This document shows positions 53,843-62,614 of a stretch of DNA of 64,000 nucleotides, piece after piece. Under the pieces are notes generated by a model, which worked only from the letters and a program-made list of their open reading frames with translations, ran no database searches and was not told the origin of the DNA. The DNA lies in the NCBI GenBank assembly GCA_002331485.1, contig DCYS01000003.1, positions 12,385 to 76,384 of the forward strand. The letters are read 5' to 3'. Within the stretch, counting starts at the first letter, position 1, and every line of letters begins with the position of its first letter. The position numbers were made by a program, and so were the translations under genes. This DNA comes from Flavobacteriales bacterium UBA2104. Lineage in GTDB: Bacteria; Bacteroidota; Bacteroidia; Flavobacteriales_D; Crocinitomicaceae.

Positions 53843-54746
53843 TCAGGATTTCGATAATTCTATTGAGGTCAACTTCTGAATTGAAATTGATAATTACCTT
53901 TCCATTTCCAGAAGGCTGTTTTTTGATCTGAACCTTCGCAGCAACTTTTTCTGAGAAGTCTTTAGCAAATCTAGTTTGCTCTTTTGTGACTTTATGTTCT
54001 GTGGCTGCAGTTTTCGGTTGAGACGGTTTAGCCGTTTTCTCCAGTGATTCACCTTTGATCAGACGTTCAACATCTCTAACTGATAATCCTTCTTCAAGAA
54101 TACGGTCAAATATTTCAATTTGTAGATCTTCATCTTTAACTCCTACTAAAGCTCTCGCATGACCCATAGAGATCTCCTTCTCACGAACAGACAGTTGAAT
54201 AGGAGCGGGTAGCTTTAATAATCTAAGATGATTTGTGATCGACGCTCTACTTTTAGAAACCTGATTAGCCAGTTTCTCTTGCGTAAGATCACATTCTTTG
54301 ATCAAACGCTGATAGGAGAGGGCCACTTCGATCGCATTCAGATCTTCACGTTGAATATTCTCAACAAGTGCCATTTCTAACATGGTCTGATCGTTTGCAA
54401 CTCGAATATATGCCGGAACATCTTTCAAACCTGCCATTTGAGAAGCTTTGAATCGACGTTCTCCCGAGATCAATTGATATTTATTACGACCTAATTTTCT
54501 TACTGTTAACGGTTGAATAATTCCATGTTTAGCAATGGAGTCACTCAATTCCTTTAATGCTTCCTCTTCGAAATGAGTCCTTGGGTTAAATGGATTCGCT
54601 TCGATCGCGCTTACAGGTATCATTGCAACAGAACCAAGAACAGAAGAATCTGATAAATCTCTGGATGTAATGTCTGTGGCTGAACTTTCCAATAATGCAC
54701 TTAATCCTTTACCAAGTGCAGGTCTTTTCTTAGAATTAGAGCTCAT
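53835..54746 (-). CDS. parB: Chromosome-partitioning protein ParB
   Basis: About 303 residues from ATG 54746 (the longer frame uses TTG at 54752). Short N-terminal RPALGKGLSALL binds ParA. ParB/Srx domain with IPVSAIEANPFNPRTHFEE and the CTP-binding GERRFKAS. HTH is LTQEKLANQVSKSRASITNH. C-terminal dimer region at the end. ParB loads on parS as a CTP-dependent clamp. No clear parS 16-mer was found in the window by eye. It overlaps parA by 11 bases. Confidence 0.95.
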   Translation of the reverse strand: MSSNSKKRPALGKGLSALLESSATDITSRDLSDSSVLGSVAMIPVSAIEANPFNPRTHFEEEALKELSDSIAKHGIIQPLTVRKLGRNKYQLISGERRFKASQMAGLKDVPAYIRVANDQTMLEMALVENIQREDLNAIEVALSYQRLIKECDLTQEKLANQVSKSRASITNHLRLLKLPAPIQLSVREKEISMGHARALVGVKDEDLQIEIFDRILEEGLSVRDVERLIKGESLEKTAKPSQPKTAATEHKVTKEQTRFAKDFSEKVAAKVQIKKQPSGNGKVIINFNSEVDLNRIIEILND

Positions 54747-55548
54747 CTTCAAGTGAAATTTTGTTGTCGTCTGCGTTTAATTTTGTTGCCTCGTTCTTCT
54801 GAAGGATCTCTCTTGCAAGGTTCAGGTAATTGATCGCTCCTTTACTTGAAGCATCGTGCATGATGATCGTAGATCCATGACTTGGTGCCTCTGCAAGATT
54901 AGTATTTCTGTGTATCACTGTATCAAAAACAAGTTCCTGGAAGTGAGTTTTAAGCTCTTCCACTACGTGATTGGCCAAACGGAGTCTTGTATCGTACATC
55001 GTGATCAACAATCCTTCAATATCAAGATCAGTATTCAAACGACCTTGAACGATTTTAATTGTATTTAGCAGTTTTCCTAAACCTTCTAGTGAGTAATACT
55101 CTGATTGAACCGGAACAATTACCGACGTTGCAGCCGTTAACGCATTCACAGTGATCAGACCAAGGGAAGGTGAGCAATCGATCAAAATGAAATCATAATC
55201 ATCTTGGACTTTCTCCAGAACTGAACGTAATAAGTACTCACGGTTAGGCATATTGATCATTTCCAGTTCTGCACCAACAAGATCGATGTGAGAAGGAAGA
55301 ATATCCAGGTTCGGATTTTCCGTATTCAAGATAACCTCTGAAGGATGAACTTCATTGATCAGGCAGTCGTAAATATTCTTTGTTTGCTTAGGATCAAATC
55401 CTACTCCTGAAGTAGCATTTGCCTGAGGGTCAGCATCAACAATCAGCGTTTTATATTCCAACACTCCAAAACTACCACCTAAATTGACGGCTGTAGTTGT
55501 TTTCCCGACTCCACCTTTCTGATTTGCAATGGCTATAATTTTCCCCAT
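54736..55548 (-). CDS. parA: Chromosome-partitioning ATPase ParA/Soj
   Basis: 270 residues. Deviant Walker A in NQKGGVGKTTTAVNLGGS, Walker A' in LIVDADPQANAT and Walker B in YDFILIDCSPSLGL. ParA-family ATPase that works with ParB in origin segregation. Cytosolic, nucleoid-bound. An inverted repeat lies 37 bases upstream of the start (55585-55608). Confidence 0.95.
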   Translation of the reverse strand: MGKIIAIANQKGGVGKTTTAVNLGGSFGVLEYKTLIVDADPQANATSGVGFDPKQTKNIYDCLINEVHPSEVILNTENPNLDILPSHIDLVGAELEMINMPNREYLLRSVLEKVQDDYDFILIDCSPSLGLITVNALTAATSVIVPVQSEYYSLEGLGKLLNTIKIVQGRLNTDLDIEGLLITMYDTRLRLANHVVEELKTHFQELVFDTVIHRNTNLAEAPSHGSTIIMHDASSKGAINYLNLAREILQKNEATKLNADDNKISLEDEL

Positions 55549-55584
55549 CTCCGATTAAAATTTTTTCAATAAATGTTGAGACAA

Positions 55585-55608
55585 GATAGCGAATAATTAT
55601 ACGCTATC
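55585..55608. repeat. Inverted repeat upstream of parA
   Basis: GATAGCG (55585-55591) and CGCTATC (55602-55608) are separated by ten bases of AT-rich sequence. It overlaps a weak -7-like box (minus strand TATCTTGT), so it may be an operator. Confidence 0.5.
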
Positions 55609-55661
55609 CGAAACTTTTTTTAAGAAGTTATCCGCAATATGGATGTTAAAAAGTGAAGGAA

Positions 55662-56000
55662 TTACCCCAAGTCATCGAAGTCCACTGAGGAATAGTCAGA
55701 TACGTTTGTTTCCTCCTTTTCAGAAATCGCGTATTCTTCTGTATTTCTCAATTCTTCGATCTTATCCAATGCTTCTCTCATACCTTCAGAAAACTTATCG
55801 AAATCTTCTTTGTAAAGAAAGATCTTATGCTTCTGAAAACTTGGTTTTCCATTGCGCATTGTTTTCTTACTCTCAGTCATTGTGAGGTAAAGGTCCTTGT
55901 TTCTTGTCGATTTTACATCAAAGAAATAAGTTCGCTTTCCCGCTCTTACAACTTTTGAATAAACCTCGTCATTCCGTCCCTGATTGTTATCTTCGCTCAT
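55662..56000 (-). CDS. DUF3276 (PUR-alpha-like nucleic-acid-binding) protein
   Basis: 112 residues, the usual length. Signature RAGKRTYFFDVKSTRNKDLY and LTMTESKKTM, then HKIFLYKEDFDKFSEGMREA. The PUR repeat binds single-stranded DNA or RNA; the Borrelia relative regulates gene expression. Cytosolic. Its neighbours are parA on one side and the VanX-like gene in the other direction. Confidence 0.9.
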   Translation of the reverse strand: MSEDNNQGRNDEVYSKVVRAGKRTYFFDVKSTRNKDLYLTMTESKKTMRNGKPSFQKHKIFLYKEDFDKFSEGMREALDKIEELRNTEEYAISEKEETNVSDYSSVDFDDLG

Positions 56001-56139
56001 ATCACTCTCATTTAACGAATACTATACAAATATTTACTTTTTTTTTCATTTAGCCAACCTTTTTATTAAAGATGTTAATAACTTTAAAAACGGATATTCA
56101 ATTTTTCTTATGGCTTTAAATACGCTGATAATGAGTTTG

Positions 56140-56934
56140 ATGAGAAGTTCTTTTACTCTATTTCTATTCGTGTTTCTCGTTATTTTGCTAAATAGCTGTG
56201 ATCACCAAGAACAACCAGATTCTCGCTATCAGAAAACGAATGAACAAGATGTAGAAGTAGCTGGTTTTGAACGAATTCAGCCTGTTTATGATACTATTCT
56301 GGCTCAACAACTCAAGATCAGTAAGCTTGAAAAGAAGATGATCGATTCGGGATTGGTCAATATACTAGATGTTGATTCGACTATACAAGTAGATGTTAAA
56401 TATACAACGACAGATAATTTTGTTGGAATTGATCTATATGGTGATCTCAACAAGATCTATTTTCAACCAGAGATAGCACAGCGCTTAAAAAAAGTTCAGG
56501 CAGCCATCAAAGAAGTTGATTCATCTCTTTCATTGTTGATATACGATGGAACACGTCCTGTTTCAGTTCAACGAAAAATGTGGAATGCACTTGATACAAT
56601 TCCAGTCAACGAGCGTGTAAAATTTGTAAGTAATCCTAAAAACGGTAGTATTCATAACTATGGGTGTGCAGTGGACTTAACGCTGATGAATGTGGATACA
56701 AAAGATACGCTAGACATGGGGGCGGGGTTTGATGATCCCAGAAAGATCGCTTATCCGAAATTTGAAAAGCAATTTTTAGAATCAGGAGAATTAACGCATA
56801 AACAATTCAATAATAGACTATTACTTCGTGAGGCAATGCGAAAAGGAGGATTCTGGGTTTTGCCAACGGAATGGTGGCATTTCAATGGATACTCAAGGAT
56901 GGATGCAAAAGAGAAGTTTTCTCCTATAGAATAA
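56140..56934 (+). CDS. D-alanyl-D-alanine dipeptidase, VanX-like lipoprotein
   Basis: About 264 residues. ATG 56140 gives SFTLFLFVFLVILLNSC, a lipoprotein signal; the longer frame starts at 55984 inside the DUF3276 gene and lacks a signal. Zinc-binding residues are in GSIHNYGCAVDLTLMN (His and Asp) and EWWHFNGYS (Glu and His). YDGTRPVSVQRKMW holds the Arg typical of VanX/DdpX. It cleaves D-Ala-D-Ala in the periplasm, probably for recycling; nothing links it to vancomycin resistance. Its end overlaps the facing rnz gene by 11 bases. Confidence 0.88.
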   Translation: MRSSFTLFLFVFLVILLNSCDHQEQPDSRYQKTNEQDVEVAGFERIQPVYDTILAQQLKISKLEKKMIDSGLVNILDVDSTIQVDVKYTTTDNFVGIDLYGDLNKIYFQPEIAQRLKKVQAAIKEVDSSLSLLIYDGTRPVSVQRKMWNALDTIPVNERVKFVSNPKNGSIHNYGCAVDLTLMNVDTKDTLDMGAGFDDPRKIAYPKFEKQFLESGELTHKQFNNRLLLREAMRKGGFWVLPTEWWHFNGYSRMDAKEKFSPIE

Positions 56935-57835
56935 ATCGTTCACCATCTTCAGGACAAAATGTTTGCTCGAAGATCGTTTTAGCTTCAGCTAAATGCATAT
57001 CTGTTGATTGATAACGTGCGGAAAAATGGCCTAAAATGAGTCGCTTTGCATTTGCTTTTAAGGCGATCGTTGCAGCCTGTTTAGCAGTTGTGTGATATGT
57101 TTCACTTGCTCGTTCTGCTTCCTTATCTATGAATGTTGCCTCATGATATAAAAGATCAACGTCTTTCAGTTGCTCTATAATAGGAGGGTGATACGCTGTA
57201 TCTGAGCAAAAGGCGTAAGATTTAGTCGGTTTAGGAGGAAAAGTAACGTCATCAGATCTCACGATCTTTCCTTCGTTATCTTCAATATCTTCTCCATCCA
57301 GTAATTTGTTGATATAAGAGACACTTACATCGTATTTATCAAACTCCTCTTTATTTAGTTGACGTTTTCCAGGTTTTTCACTGATTCTGTATCCCTGTGT
57401 TTGTATTCTGTGATTAAGGGGGAATGTGCTAATTTCCAATAAACGATCCTCAAACACTAACCCTGAAGCACCTTCTTCGATCTCATCAAAATGAATTGGA
57501 AAGCCTCTGTAAAGTCCAACATGTTCAAACTGTTGAAGTAAAAACGATTTTATTCCTTTAGGACCAATGATTCTAAGCTGAGTAGTTCTCCCCAGTAACT
57601 GCATTGTGCTGATCAATCCAGCTAAACCAAATACATGATCACCATGTAGATGCGAGATTAAAATGAGATCAACTTTTTGAAACTTAACTTTGAATTTCCT
57701 CATTTGGATCTGTGTAGCCTCGCCACAGTCAATGAGAATATGTCTTTGATGGATGTTTACAAATTGTGCTGTCGTACCTCTCGAAAGGGAAGGAACAGCT
57801 GCTCCAGTTCCAAGAAGGGTAACATCGAATGACAT
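56924..57835 (-). CDS. rnz: Ribonuclease Z
   Basis: 303 residues, the short tRNase Z form. Zinc motif SHLHGDHVFGLAG plus later LLYHEATF and LILGHFSARY. It cuts the 3' extension of tRNA precursors. Cytosolic. It follows the STAS gene by 6 bases. Confidence 0.93.
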   Translation of the reverse strand: MSFDVTLLGTGAAVPSLSRGTTAQFVNIHQRHILIDCGEATQIQMRKFKVKFQKVDLILISHLHGDHVFGLAGLISTMQLLGRTTQLRIIGPKGIKSFLLQQFEHVGLYRGFPIHFDEIEEGASGLVFEDRLLEISTFPLNHRIQTQGYRISEKPGKRQLNKEEFDKYDVSVSYINKLLDGEDIEDNEGKIVRSDDVTFPPKPTKSYAFCSDTAYHPPIIEQLKDVDLLYHEATFIDKEAERASETYHTTAKQAATIALKANAKRLILGHFSARYQSTDMHLAEAKTIFEQTFCPEDGERFIL

Positions 57836-57841
57836 GATCTA

Positions 57842-58177
57842 TTATAATTCAGCTATCGCAGCATCAACGTTTTCAACGATGAGTAAAACGCGATCTAATT
57901 GAGCGATTTCGATCATTTTTTTAACGTTCGGTTGAAGTCCACAAAGCACGAACTTTCCGCTCGAATCTTTACACAATCGATTTGCTGATAAAATAGCACT
58001 TAGTCCAGAAGAATCACAGTAAGACGTGTTTGCAAGGTCAATGATCAAATTGTTAACGCTATCTCTATTCTGTTTTAGGATCTCAGCCTTAAGATCAGGG
58101 GCATTGGTTGCATTCAGTTTATCAACTTGTGAAGTAATTATGCTGTAGTTGTTGTCGTTCGTAACTGTAAAGTTCAT
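57842..58177 (-). CDS. STAS-domain anti-sigma-factor antagonist
   Basis: 111 residues, one STAS domain: NLIIDLANTSYCDSSGLSAI has the Asp-Ser-Ser phosphorylation site. Relatives (SpoIIAA, RsbV) bind anti-sigma kinases when dephosphorylated by SpoIIE-type phosphatases. Two such phosphatases are in the window. No kinase is next to it; it sits in front of rnz, as in many Bacteroidota. Confidence 0.9.
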   Translation of the reverse strand: MNFTVTNDNNYSIITSQVDKLNATNAPDLKAEILKQNRDSVNNLIIDLANTSYCDSSGLSAILSANRLCKDSSGKFVLCGLQPNVKKMIEIAQLDRVLLIVENVDAAIAEL

Positions 58178-58198
58178 TAGTCTATTTTACTTTGTACT

Positions 58199-58206
58199 CA
58201 AAAATA
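58199..58206 (-). promoter_or_regulatory. Probable -7 box for STAS-rnz
   Basis: Minus-strand TATTTTTG matches TAnnTTTG, 21 bases before the STAS ATG. It lies in the 39-base gap after pyrB. Confidence 0.45.
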
Positions 58207-58216
58207 ACAAAATTTA

Positions 58217-59152
58217 TTAACGTTCGATCTTCGATGCCAATAAGTAAATTATTGCCATTCTGACCGCCACACCGTTTTCAACCTGGTTAAGGATAATCGA
58301 CTGTTTACTGTCAGCGACATCACTCGTTATCTCAACTCCTCTGTTGATCGGACCAGGGTGCATTACGACGATCTCTTTGTCAAGTTCATCCAGCATTTTT
58401 TTATCTAATCCGAAGAGCATTGTGTACTCTCTGAGAGATGGGAAGTATTTAATATCCTGTCTTTCAAGCTGAATTCTAAGCATGTTGGCAACATCACACC
58501 ATTCCAGGGCTTCTTTAAGATTGTGACTAACCTTAATACCGAGTTTATGTATGTACTTTGGAATCAATGTTGTCGGACCACACACCATAACTTCAGCGCC
58601 TTGCTTTTGTAATGCATAGATATTCGAAAGTGCTACTCTTGAGTGCAAAATATCTCCAACGATAACCACTTTCTTTCCTTCGACAGTTCCTAATCTTTCT
58701 CTAATGGAGTAGGAGTCGAGCAAAGCTTGCGTAGGGTGCTCATGTGTTCCATCTCCTGCATTGATCACTCTTGCATTAACACGTTCTGATAGAAACTTGG
58801 CTGCTCCTGGATTTGGATGTCTCATAACAACCATGTCTACCTTCATTGAAAGTATGTTGTTAACCGTGTCGACAAGTGTTTCTCCTTTCTTTACTGAGCT
58901 ACTGGCCGCACTAAAGTTGACAACATCAGCACTTAATCTTTTTTCTGCAAGTTCAAATGAAAGTCGTGTTCGCGTAGAGTTTTCGAAGAAAAGATTTGCT
59001 ATGGTAATATCTCTTAATGATGGAACTTTCTTTATCGGTCTATTGATCACTTCTTTGAAGCTATCTGCAGTTTCAAAGATGATCTCGATATCTCGTTTTG
59101 TGAGATGTTCTATACCCGTTAAATGATCTACGCTTAAATTATCCATTGTCAT
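58217..59152 (-). CDS. pyrB: Aspartate carbamoyltransferase catalytic chain
   Basis: 311 residues, full length. It joins carbamoyl phosphate and aspartate, the first committed step in pyrimidine synthesis. Motifs: FENSTRTRLSFELAEKRL, GTHEHPTQALLD and HPGPINRGVEI. Cytosolic trimer. The start overlaps pyrR by 14 bases (or 8 with ATG 59146), so it is translated together with pyrR. Confidence 0.96.
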   Translation of the reverse strand: MTMDNLSVDHLTGIEHLTKRDIEIIFETADSFKEVINRPIKKVPSLRDITIANLFFENSTRTRLSFELAEKRLSADVVNFSAASSSVKKGETLVDTVNNILSMKVDMVVMRHPNPGAAKFLSERVNARVINAGDGTHEHPTQALLDSYSIRERLGTVEGKKVVIVGDILHSRVALSNIYALQKQGAEVMVCGPTTLIPKYIHKLGIKVSHNLKEALEWCDVANMLRIQLERQDIKYFPSLREYTMLFGLDKKMLDELDKEIVVMHPGPINRGVEITSDVADSKQSIILNQVENGVAVRMAIIYLLASKIER

Positions 59153-59687
59153 TTGGTGTATATAGTATTACTTGATCATTCCCTTCTGATTCTTTCCATT
59201 CAACTGTTACTCGTTCAGACACCAATGTATCTACAGCTTTTCCGATATAATCGGCCTGAATGGGTAAATGACGTTTAAATCTCCTATCGATAAATGTGAG
59301 TAATTCAACCTGTTGAGGGCGACCAAATGCGAGCATTGCATCAAGTCCGGATCTTATCGTCCTTCCCGTATACAACACATCATCAATGAGTACTACATTT
59401 TTATTCTCTAGTGAAAAATCAATATTCGTAACGCTGGGAATAGGTGGTTTTTCACGTCTTCTGAAATCATCTCTGTAAAAGGTGATATCCAACGTTCCGC
59501 ATTGTACCTCAGTGTTTAGAATGTGCTCGATCAATGATTTTACACGGTCTAATACACGCACTCCGCGTGGTTGTAATCCAATAAGAACAGTGTTAGAAAA
59601 ATCATTATGATTCTCGATAAGTTGTCGAGCCAGTCGCTGCAGCGTTAGATCAAAGTGCTGTGCGTTGAGAATGACTTGCGTTTCCAT
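59139..59687 (-). CDS. pyrR: Pyr operon regulator / uracil phosphoribosyltransferase
   Basis: About 182 residues. PRPP site in VVLIDDVLYTGRTIRSGLDA; other family blocks are LIGLQPRGVRVLDRV and LDITFYRDDF. PyrR binds UMP and regulates pyr mRNA in Bacillus by attenuation, and can act as uracil phosphoribosyltransferase. I chose ATG 59687 since the longer start (59696) lies inside the promoter box at 59694-59701. I do not see an attenuator in front of it. Confidence 0.92.
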   Translation of the reverse strand: METQVILNAQHFDLTLQRLARQLIENHNDFSNTVLIGLQPRGVRVLDRVKSLIEHILNTEVQCGTLDITFYRDDFRRREKPPIPSVTNIDFSLENKNVVLIDDVLYTGRTIRSGLDAMLAFGRPQQVELLTFIDRRFKRHLPIQADYIGKAVDTLVSERVTVEWKESEGNDQVILYTPNDNG

Positions 59688-59693
59688 CGAGGT

Positions 59694-59701
59694 CAAAGAT
59701 A
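59694..59701 (-). promoter_or_regulatory. Probable -7 box for pyrR-pyrB, giving a leaderless mRNA
   Basis: Minus-strand TATCTTTG, a full TAnnTTTG match. The expected start is at about 59687-59690, so the transcript begins at or within a few bases of the ATG. Confidence 0.5.
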
Positions 59702-59727
59702 GAATTAAAGTCTTATTTAAAGCCTTA

Positions 59728-59757
59728 AAACAATCAATTATTTTTCCACGATTGTTT
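59728..59757 (-). terminator. Weak hairpin at the end of the CAP-domain gene
   Basis: AAACAATC and GATTGTTT are paired 8-bp arms on both sides of a 14-base loop; one arm overlaps the CAP stop codon. The T-run on the minus strand is short, so this is a weak terminator candidate. Confidence 0.35.
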
Positions 59758-60304
59758 AAAAACCACCAAATGCCATTACAGTGTTATAATTGATCTTTTT
59801 ATGTTCCGCAAAACCGATTCCGATCACTGAGTATTTATCTGACAGGATATTCTTTCGATGCCCTAGGCTCGGAACGTCTGTATCAATGAGAAGATCCATC
59901 ACAATGTCTAATGGGCCACTCAGACCGTATTGAATATTTTCACCATCTGTTGCAAGATGACTTCCATACTCGTCGTATCGCTTGTTATATTCTCGATGTC
60001 CATAAACTCCTCTTTTGCCAGAACGAACAGCAAAATCTTTGGCCATTTCTTGAAGAGAAGAATCTATCTTGAGTAAGCCAACAGCCTCTTGTTTTTTAAG
60101 ATCTCTCAACAGCGATCGAGCATAGCGATTAGAGGAGAGGTCATTCTTTTCAATGTAAGGTTGAGCTACATCTTTCAAAAACTGTTGTGGATCAGATCTT
60201 ACCTGATTCAGAACATTAAGTATCTCAAGCTCAACATCAGTTGGTTGCTGAGCAAGTGACAAAAAAGAAAATGAGCAAATAAATATGATCAGAAGATTTC
60301 GCAT
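59756..60304 (-). CDS. CAP-domain (SCP-like) exported protein
   Basis: 182 residues. Signal peptide (LLIIFICSFSFLSLAQQ), then the CAP fold: ILNVLNQVRSDPQQFLKD, LQEMAKDFAVRSGKRG-VYGH with the first His, ENIQYGLSG, and LGHRKNILSDKYSVIGIGF with the second His. Bacterial CAP proteins are secreted; roles are mostly unknown. It follows the sugar transferase by 28 bases. Confidence 0.88.
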   Translation of the reverse strand: MRNLLIIFICSFSFLSLAQQPTDVELEILNVLNQVRSDPQQFLKDVAQPYIEKNDLSSNRYARSLLRDLKKQEAVGLLKIDSSLQEMAKDFAVRSGKRGVYGHREYNKRYDEYGSHLATDGENIQYGLSGPLDIVMDLLIDTDVPSLGHRKNILSDKYSVIGIGFAEHKKINYNTVMAFGGF

Positions 60305-60332
60305 GATTCTTAGAACGCAAAAAACATTCCTT

Positions 60333-61727
60333 TTATTTTCCTGAACCTTTTAAAACAATGAGAACAGTATATAACATGATCTTTAAGTCGATTGCTATAG
60401 ACATGTTTTTTAAATAAAGGAGATCAAATTTCATGCGTTGAACCATCTCATCCACATTTTCAGCATAACCAAACTTAACTTGTCCCCACGAAGTTATGCC
60501 TGGCTTTACTTTATTTAGTTGGATAAATTGAGGTTCTCGTTCTGTGATCTTATCTATAAAATATTGTCGTTCTGGACGAGGTCCAACCAATGACATTTCA
60601 CCAACGATCACATTCCAGAATTGCGGGATCTCATCTAGTCGAACCCTTCTCATAAACCGACCTATATTCGTGATACGGCTATCATTACTGGAAGAGAGCT
60701 GTGGTCCTGATTTCTCTGCATCAACAACCATTGTTCTGAATTTGATGATCATGAATGGTTTACCGTATTTGCCAACACGCTCTTGTCTAAAGAATATCGG
60801 TCCAGGTGAGGAGAGCTTAACCAGAATACCTAATGTTATATATGCAGGAAGTAAAATGATCATCGCGATGATAGAGATAGAAACATCCATAAGTCTTTTG
60901 ACAACGAATTGCCAAAACGGCATTATTTCTTCATTCACTTCTATGAGCAATGCTCCAAAAATATTCGTCATTTTAACACTACCACTGAGTAGGTCGAACA
61001 TATCAGGTTTGATCTTGATCTTAATATCCCTTCCTTGAATTCTTGAGATGATCTGTCTTAATCTTTCATGTTCTGTTGAATCAAGAGCGATAATTACTTC
61101 TTCAATATCATATTCTTCTAAAGTTTGCTCTAATTCAGAGACATGTCCAAGGTAGGGGAGCTCACTTTCTAATTCTTTATCGATTCCGTTAAGATTCACA
61201 AAACCAATAAAGTTATTCCCTATTCCTTTAGGTAAAGATTCAATTTCCTTATAGATATCAATGGCCTTCGTGCTTCCACCTATCAATAAAGTTCTGAAGC
61301 CTGTTTTGCGTTGAGCTATTCTAGAAACCACATATCTTGTGATGATCAATCTAGGAATCAACGTAGTAATGGAATGAATAAAAAATACACCTCCTAATAA
61401 TGTGTAGTAAGAGTTGTAGCTCATGATCTCATCATCTAGAATGAGCAAAAAGAATATTGCAAGAACACCAAGTAAGAAGGATCGAATAGATAATGAGATG
61501 ATGCGCATGAAGTACATTCTTCTCACGTCATTGTATGTTCCCAGTACAAAATAGAGCATCAACCAGAAAAGGGGTACTAAAGTAATTCCAAGATAGAATT
61601 GTTCAGTTAATTCGAATGGAGCCTTTTCTACGTAAACTTTTCTGAAATAAAAGAAACCAGCCCAAGATAGTGCTGCAGTAAGCAGATCAAATGCAATGAA
61701 TAAAAATCTTATTGAGCTTCCCTTCAT
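60333..61727 (-). CDS. Undecaprenyl-phosphate sugar transferase (WcaJ/polyprenyl glycosylphosphotransferase)
   Basis: 464 residues. Four N-terminal membrane helices, a Rossmann-like middle domain (FRTLLIGGSTKAIDIYKEI), one further helix (ISIIAMIILLPAYITLGIL) and the C-terminal sugar-transferase domain: PGPIFFRQERVGKYGKPF, MIIKFRTMVVDAE, RLDEIPQFWNVI and MSLVGPRPER. It transfers a sugar phosphate from a UDP-sugar to undecaprenyl phosphate to start exopolysaccharide or O-antigen units. Two bases after the lipoprotein gene. Polymer identity is unknown. Confidence 0.93.
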   Translation of the reverse strand: MKGSSIRFLFIAFDLLTAALSWAGFFYFRKVYVEKAPFELTEQFYLGITLVPLFWLMLYFVLGTYNDVRRMYFMRIISLSIRSFLLGVLAIFFLLILDDEIMSYNSYYTLLGGVFFIHSITTLIPRLIITRYVVSRIAQRKTGFRTLLIGGSTKAIDIYKEIESLPKGIGNNFIGFVNLNGIDKELESELPYLGHVSELEQTLEEYDIEEVIIALDSTEHERLRQIISRIQGRDIKIKIKPDMFDLLSGSVKMTNIFGALLIEVNEEIMPFWQFVVKRLMDVSISIIAMIILLPAYITLGILVKLSSPGPIFFRQERVGKYGKPFMIIKFRTMVVDAEKSGPQLSSSNDSRITNIGRFMRRVRLDEIPQFWNVIVGEMSLVGPRPERQYFIDKITEREPQFIQLNKVKPGITSWGQVKFGYAENVDEMVQRMKFDLLYLKNMSIAIDLKIMLYTVLIVLKGSGK

Positions 61728-61729
61728 GC

Positions 61730-62587
61730 TTACCTATAGATCACTTTGATATTATCTAGATAGATGAATTTTTGTGTGTCAAGTTCATCAAGGATAGCAG
61801 TGAAGTTCATATCGGCGAAGGGAGATTCTGTTCTAAAAGAAATGATCTCCTTAAGATCGATATATATGTGTTTCCATTCAGGATCGTCCTGCGGATTTAA
61901 TTGAATATTTGGGTCTTCATGATACGTTCCATTTCCATAGGATACTACTCCTGTTAGCATAGAATTAGAATTCATGTAATCTAGTTCCAGATAAACTTCA
62001 GCACCTTGTTTTGGAAGTGCTTCTCCGAATGTTGTTACTCCTGAAAATAGTGAATCAGTATTATTAAGTGTGATCGAACCATAGTATGAACCCCATTGAT
62101 TTATAGAAGGATCATCTGCTCTTTGAATTTGCATGTCGGATACATTAGCATAGTCAAATTGAATGGATGGACTTTCAAAATCCTCTATTAAGAAATTAAG
62201 ATCTTCATAGTATTGAGTGGTAGGATTCATCGTAATTGTATCTCCTTTGATCAATGTTCTTGTCACCTCGTACTGTTCCATGAAAGGGTATCTTCTTTTC
62301 GTTGCGCTAATTCCATTGTTTATCACCCCAGGAATTATGATGAAGTTGTGCTCTCCTTCACCGATTACGGGGAATTTAGCTGGTAATTCAAATGCTCCAA
62401 GAATCTTACCGTCCATGTTAACGAATGCTTGAGAAATATCCTGAGATAATTCTCCTTCATCATTCTGTGCATCAGGATTATCATTTAATGTCCAGGGTTC
62501 AAGTATAACCCAGGATGCTTGAGGTTGCTCTTTAGCGCAACCCAAAAGCAAAACAGCTAAAAATATACCGAAGTAGAAAAGCTTCAT
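61730..62587 (-). CDS. Hypothetical lipoprotein
   Basis: 285 residues with signal LFYFGIFLAVLLLGCAKEQP (lipobox Cys). The N-terminal half contains a PEGA-like or carboxypeptidase-type sheet (AKFPVIGEGEHNFIIIPGVI), and the C-terminal half is a jelly-roll-like domain (EVYLELDYMNSNSMLTGVV to KFIYLDNIKVIY) as in carbohydrate-binding modules. Not recognised. Between the oxidoreductase and sugar-transferase genes, so a link with polysaccharide is possible. Confidence 0.75.
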   Translation of the reverse strand: MKLFYFGIFLAVLLLGCAKEQPQASWVILEPWTLNDNPDAQNDEGELSQDISQAFVNMDGKILGAFELPAKFPVIGEGEHNFIIIPGVINNGISATKRRYPFMEQYEVTRTLIKGDTITMNPTTQYYEDLNFLIEDFESPSIQFDYANVSDMQIQRADDPSINQWGSYYGSITLNNTDSLFSGVTTFGEALPKQGAEVYLELDYMNSNSMLTGVVSYGNGTYHEDPNIQLNPQDDPEWKHIYIDLKEIISFRTESPFADMNFTAILDELDTQKFIYLDNIKVIYR

Positions 62588-62614
62588 TCTAATAGTTTAA
62601 ATAAGTAACGGAAA

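Noticed and set aside
53835..55548. parS site next to parAB
   Set aside because: I found no 16-bp match or near match to known parS; the repeat at 55585 has a different sequence.
56140..56934. Vancomycin-resistance gene
   Set aside because: The VanX-like protein has no vanA/vanH neighbours; lone relatives act in peptidoglycan recycling.
59139..59756. PyrR attenuator
   Set aside because: The promoter box is next to the start codon, and no terminator/antiterminator fits in front of pyrR.
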